DNA of 32,357 nt. Source: Candidatus Raymondbacteria bacterium RIFOXYA2_FULL_49_16. Lineage in GTDB: Bacteria > Fibrobacterota > OXYB2-FULL-49-7 > XYB2-FULL-49-35. The notes beneath the pieces are model-generated. The model was not told the DNA's origin. It did not search any database and saw only the letters and a list, made by a program, of their open reading frames with translations. Location: the NCBI GenBank assembly GCA_001789205.1, contig MFYT01000079.1:1-32357 (forward strand), in the 5' to 3' direction. Made by a program: the position numbers and the translations under genes. Of this stretch, positions 32,269 through 32,357 are shown piece after piece. Position 1 is the stretch's first letter. Every line of letters starts with the position of its first letter.

Positions 32269-32357
32269 CTATTTAACAATGACCATTGATCCTTTTTTCA
32301 CCAGATTTCCGCAAGAGAGCCTGTAGAAATAGAGGCCTGATGCGACCATTGCGCCTG
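32269..32357 (-). CDS. Partial gene: C-terminus of a sorting-domain secreted protein
   Basis: The last 28 codons and TAG stop of a minus-strand frame are visible; the rest lies beyond the window. The residues (VASGLYFYRL, then a short basic tail ending MVIVK) match the final strands of type IX-type C-terminal sorting domains, as in the genes on the left of the window. The body of the protein and its function are not visible. Confidence 0.6.
   Translation of the reverse strand, partial: GAMVASGLYFYRLSCGNLVKKGSMVIVK

Noticed and set aside
1-32357. CRISPR array, tRNA/rRNA genes, prophage or transposase genes
   Set aside because: No regularly spaced repeat array, no tRNA-like cloverleaf or rRNA sequence recognised by eye, and no integrase or transposase frame.

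Overview
The window (32.4 kb, mixed coding strands) looks like a chromosomal segment of a strictly anaerobic Gram-negative bacterium. Two signals support this. First, the secreted proteins on the left, and a partial gene at the right edge, end in type IX secretion-type C-terminal sorting domains (PNPFNPxxT, then SGxYxI/F, then a short basic tail). These are typical of the FCB superphylum: Bacteroidota relatives, Fibrobacterota and several uncultured phyla. Second, the centre carries a CO dehydrogenase/acetyl-CoA synthase (Wood-Ljungdahl carbonyl branch) operon. I cannot name the phylum with confidence; a Fibrobacterota/Chitinivibrionia-like or related uncultured FCB lineage is my best guess.

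Region 1 (about 1-13.3 kb) is a secreted carbohydrate/ester-degradation island, mostly on the minus strand. It holds two paralogous serine hydrolases with sorting domains, a GH20 beta-N-acetylhexosaminidase with a discoidin module, and a secreted protein of unknown function. It also holds a broken polyhydroxybutyrate-depolymerase/feruloyl-esterase-like gene and a membrane-anchored AraC-type regulator with an extracytoplasmic lectin-like domain. A second, apparently soluble AraC-type regulator is transcribed divergently. An AI-2E-family membrane protein follows it.

Region 2 (about 14.4-26.2 kb, minus strand) is a compact Wood-Ljungdahl operon. In order of transcription it runs: CooC-type ATPase, small coiled-coil protein, MetE-like zinc methyltransferase, second CooC/AcsF-type ATPase, acsA (CODH), a fused acsB-acsD gene, acsC, and acsV (RACo-type corrinoid activator). 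The standout is the 1167-residue fusion of acetyl-CoA synthase with the small subunit of the corrinoid iron-sulfur protein, joined by a flexible-helical-flexible linker. Both halves are complete and all six A-cluster cysteines are kept. No acsE (methyl-THF:CoFeSP methyltransferase) is present, but a methionine-synthase-like enzyme sits inside the operon. GC-rich palindromic repeats fill the three long gaps of this otherwise overlapping operon.

Region 3 (about 26.2-32.2 kb, plus strand) is transcribed away from the acs operon. It contains a PocR-domain AraC regulator, a tyrosine-phosphatase-like protein coupled to it, a homocysteine S-methyltransferase, an eight-cysteine mini-protein, a sodium/solute symporter and a metallo-beta-lactamase-fold hydrolase. 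The right edge holds the last 28 codons of another sorting-domain protein on the minus strand. A plausible overall reading is one-carbon/acetyl-CoA metabolism linked to methionine synthesis, next to a biopolymer-scavenging locus.
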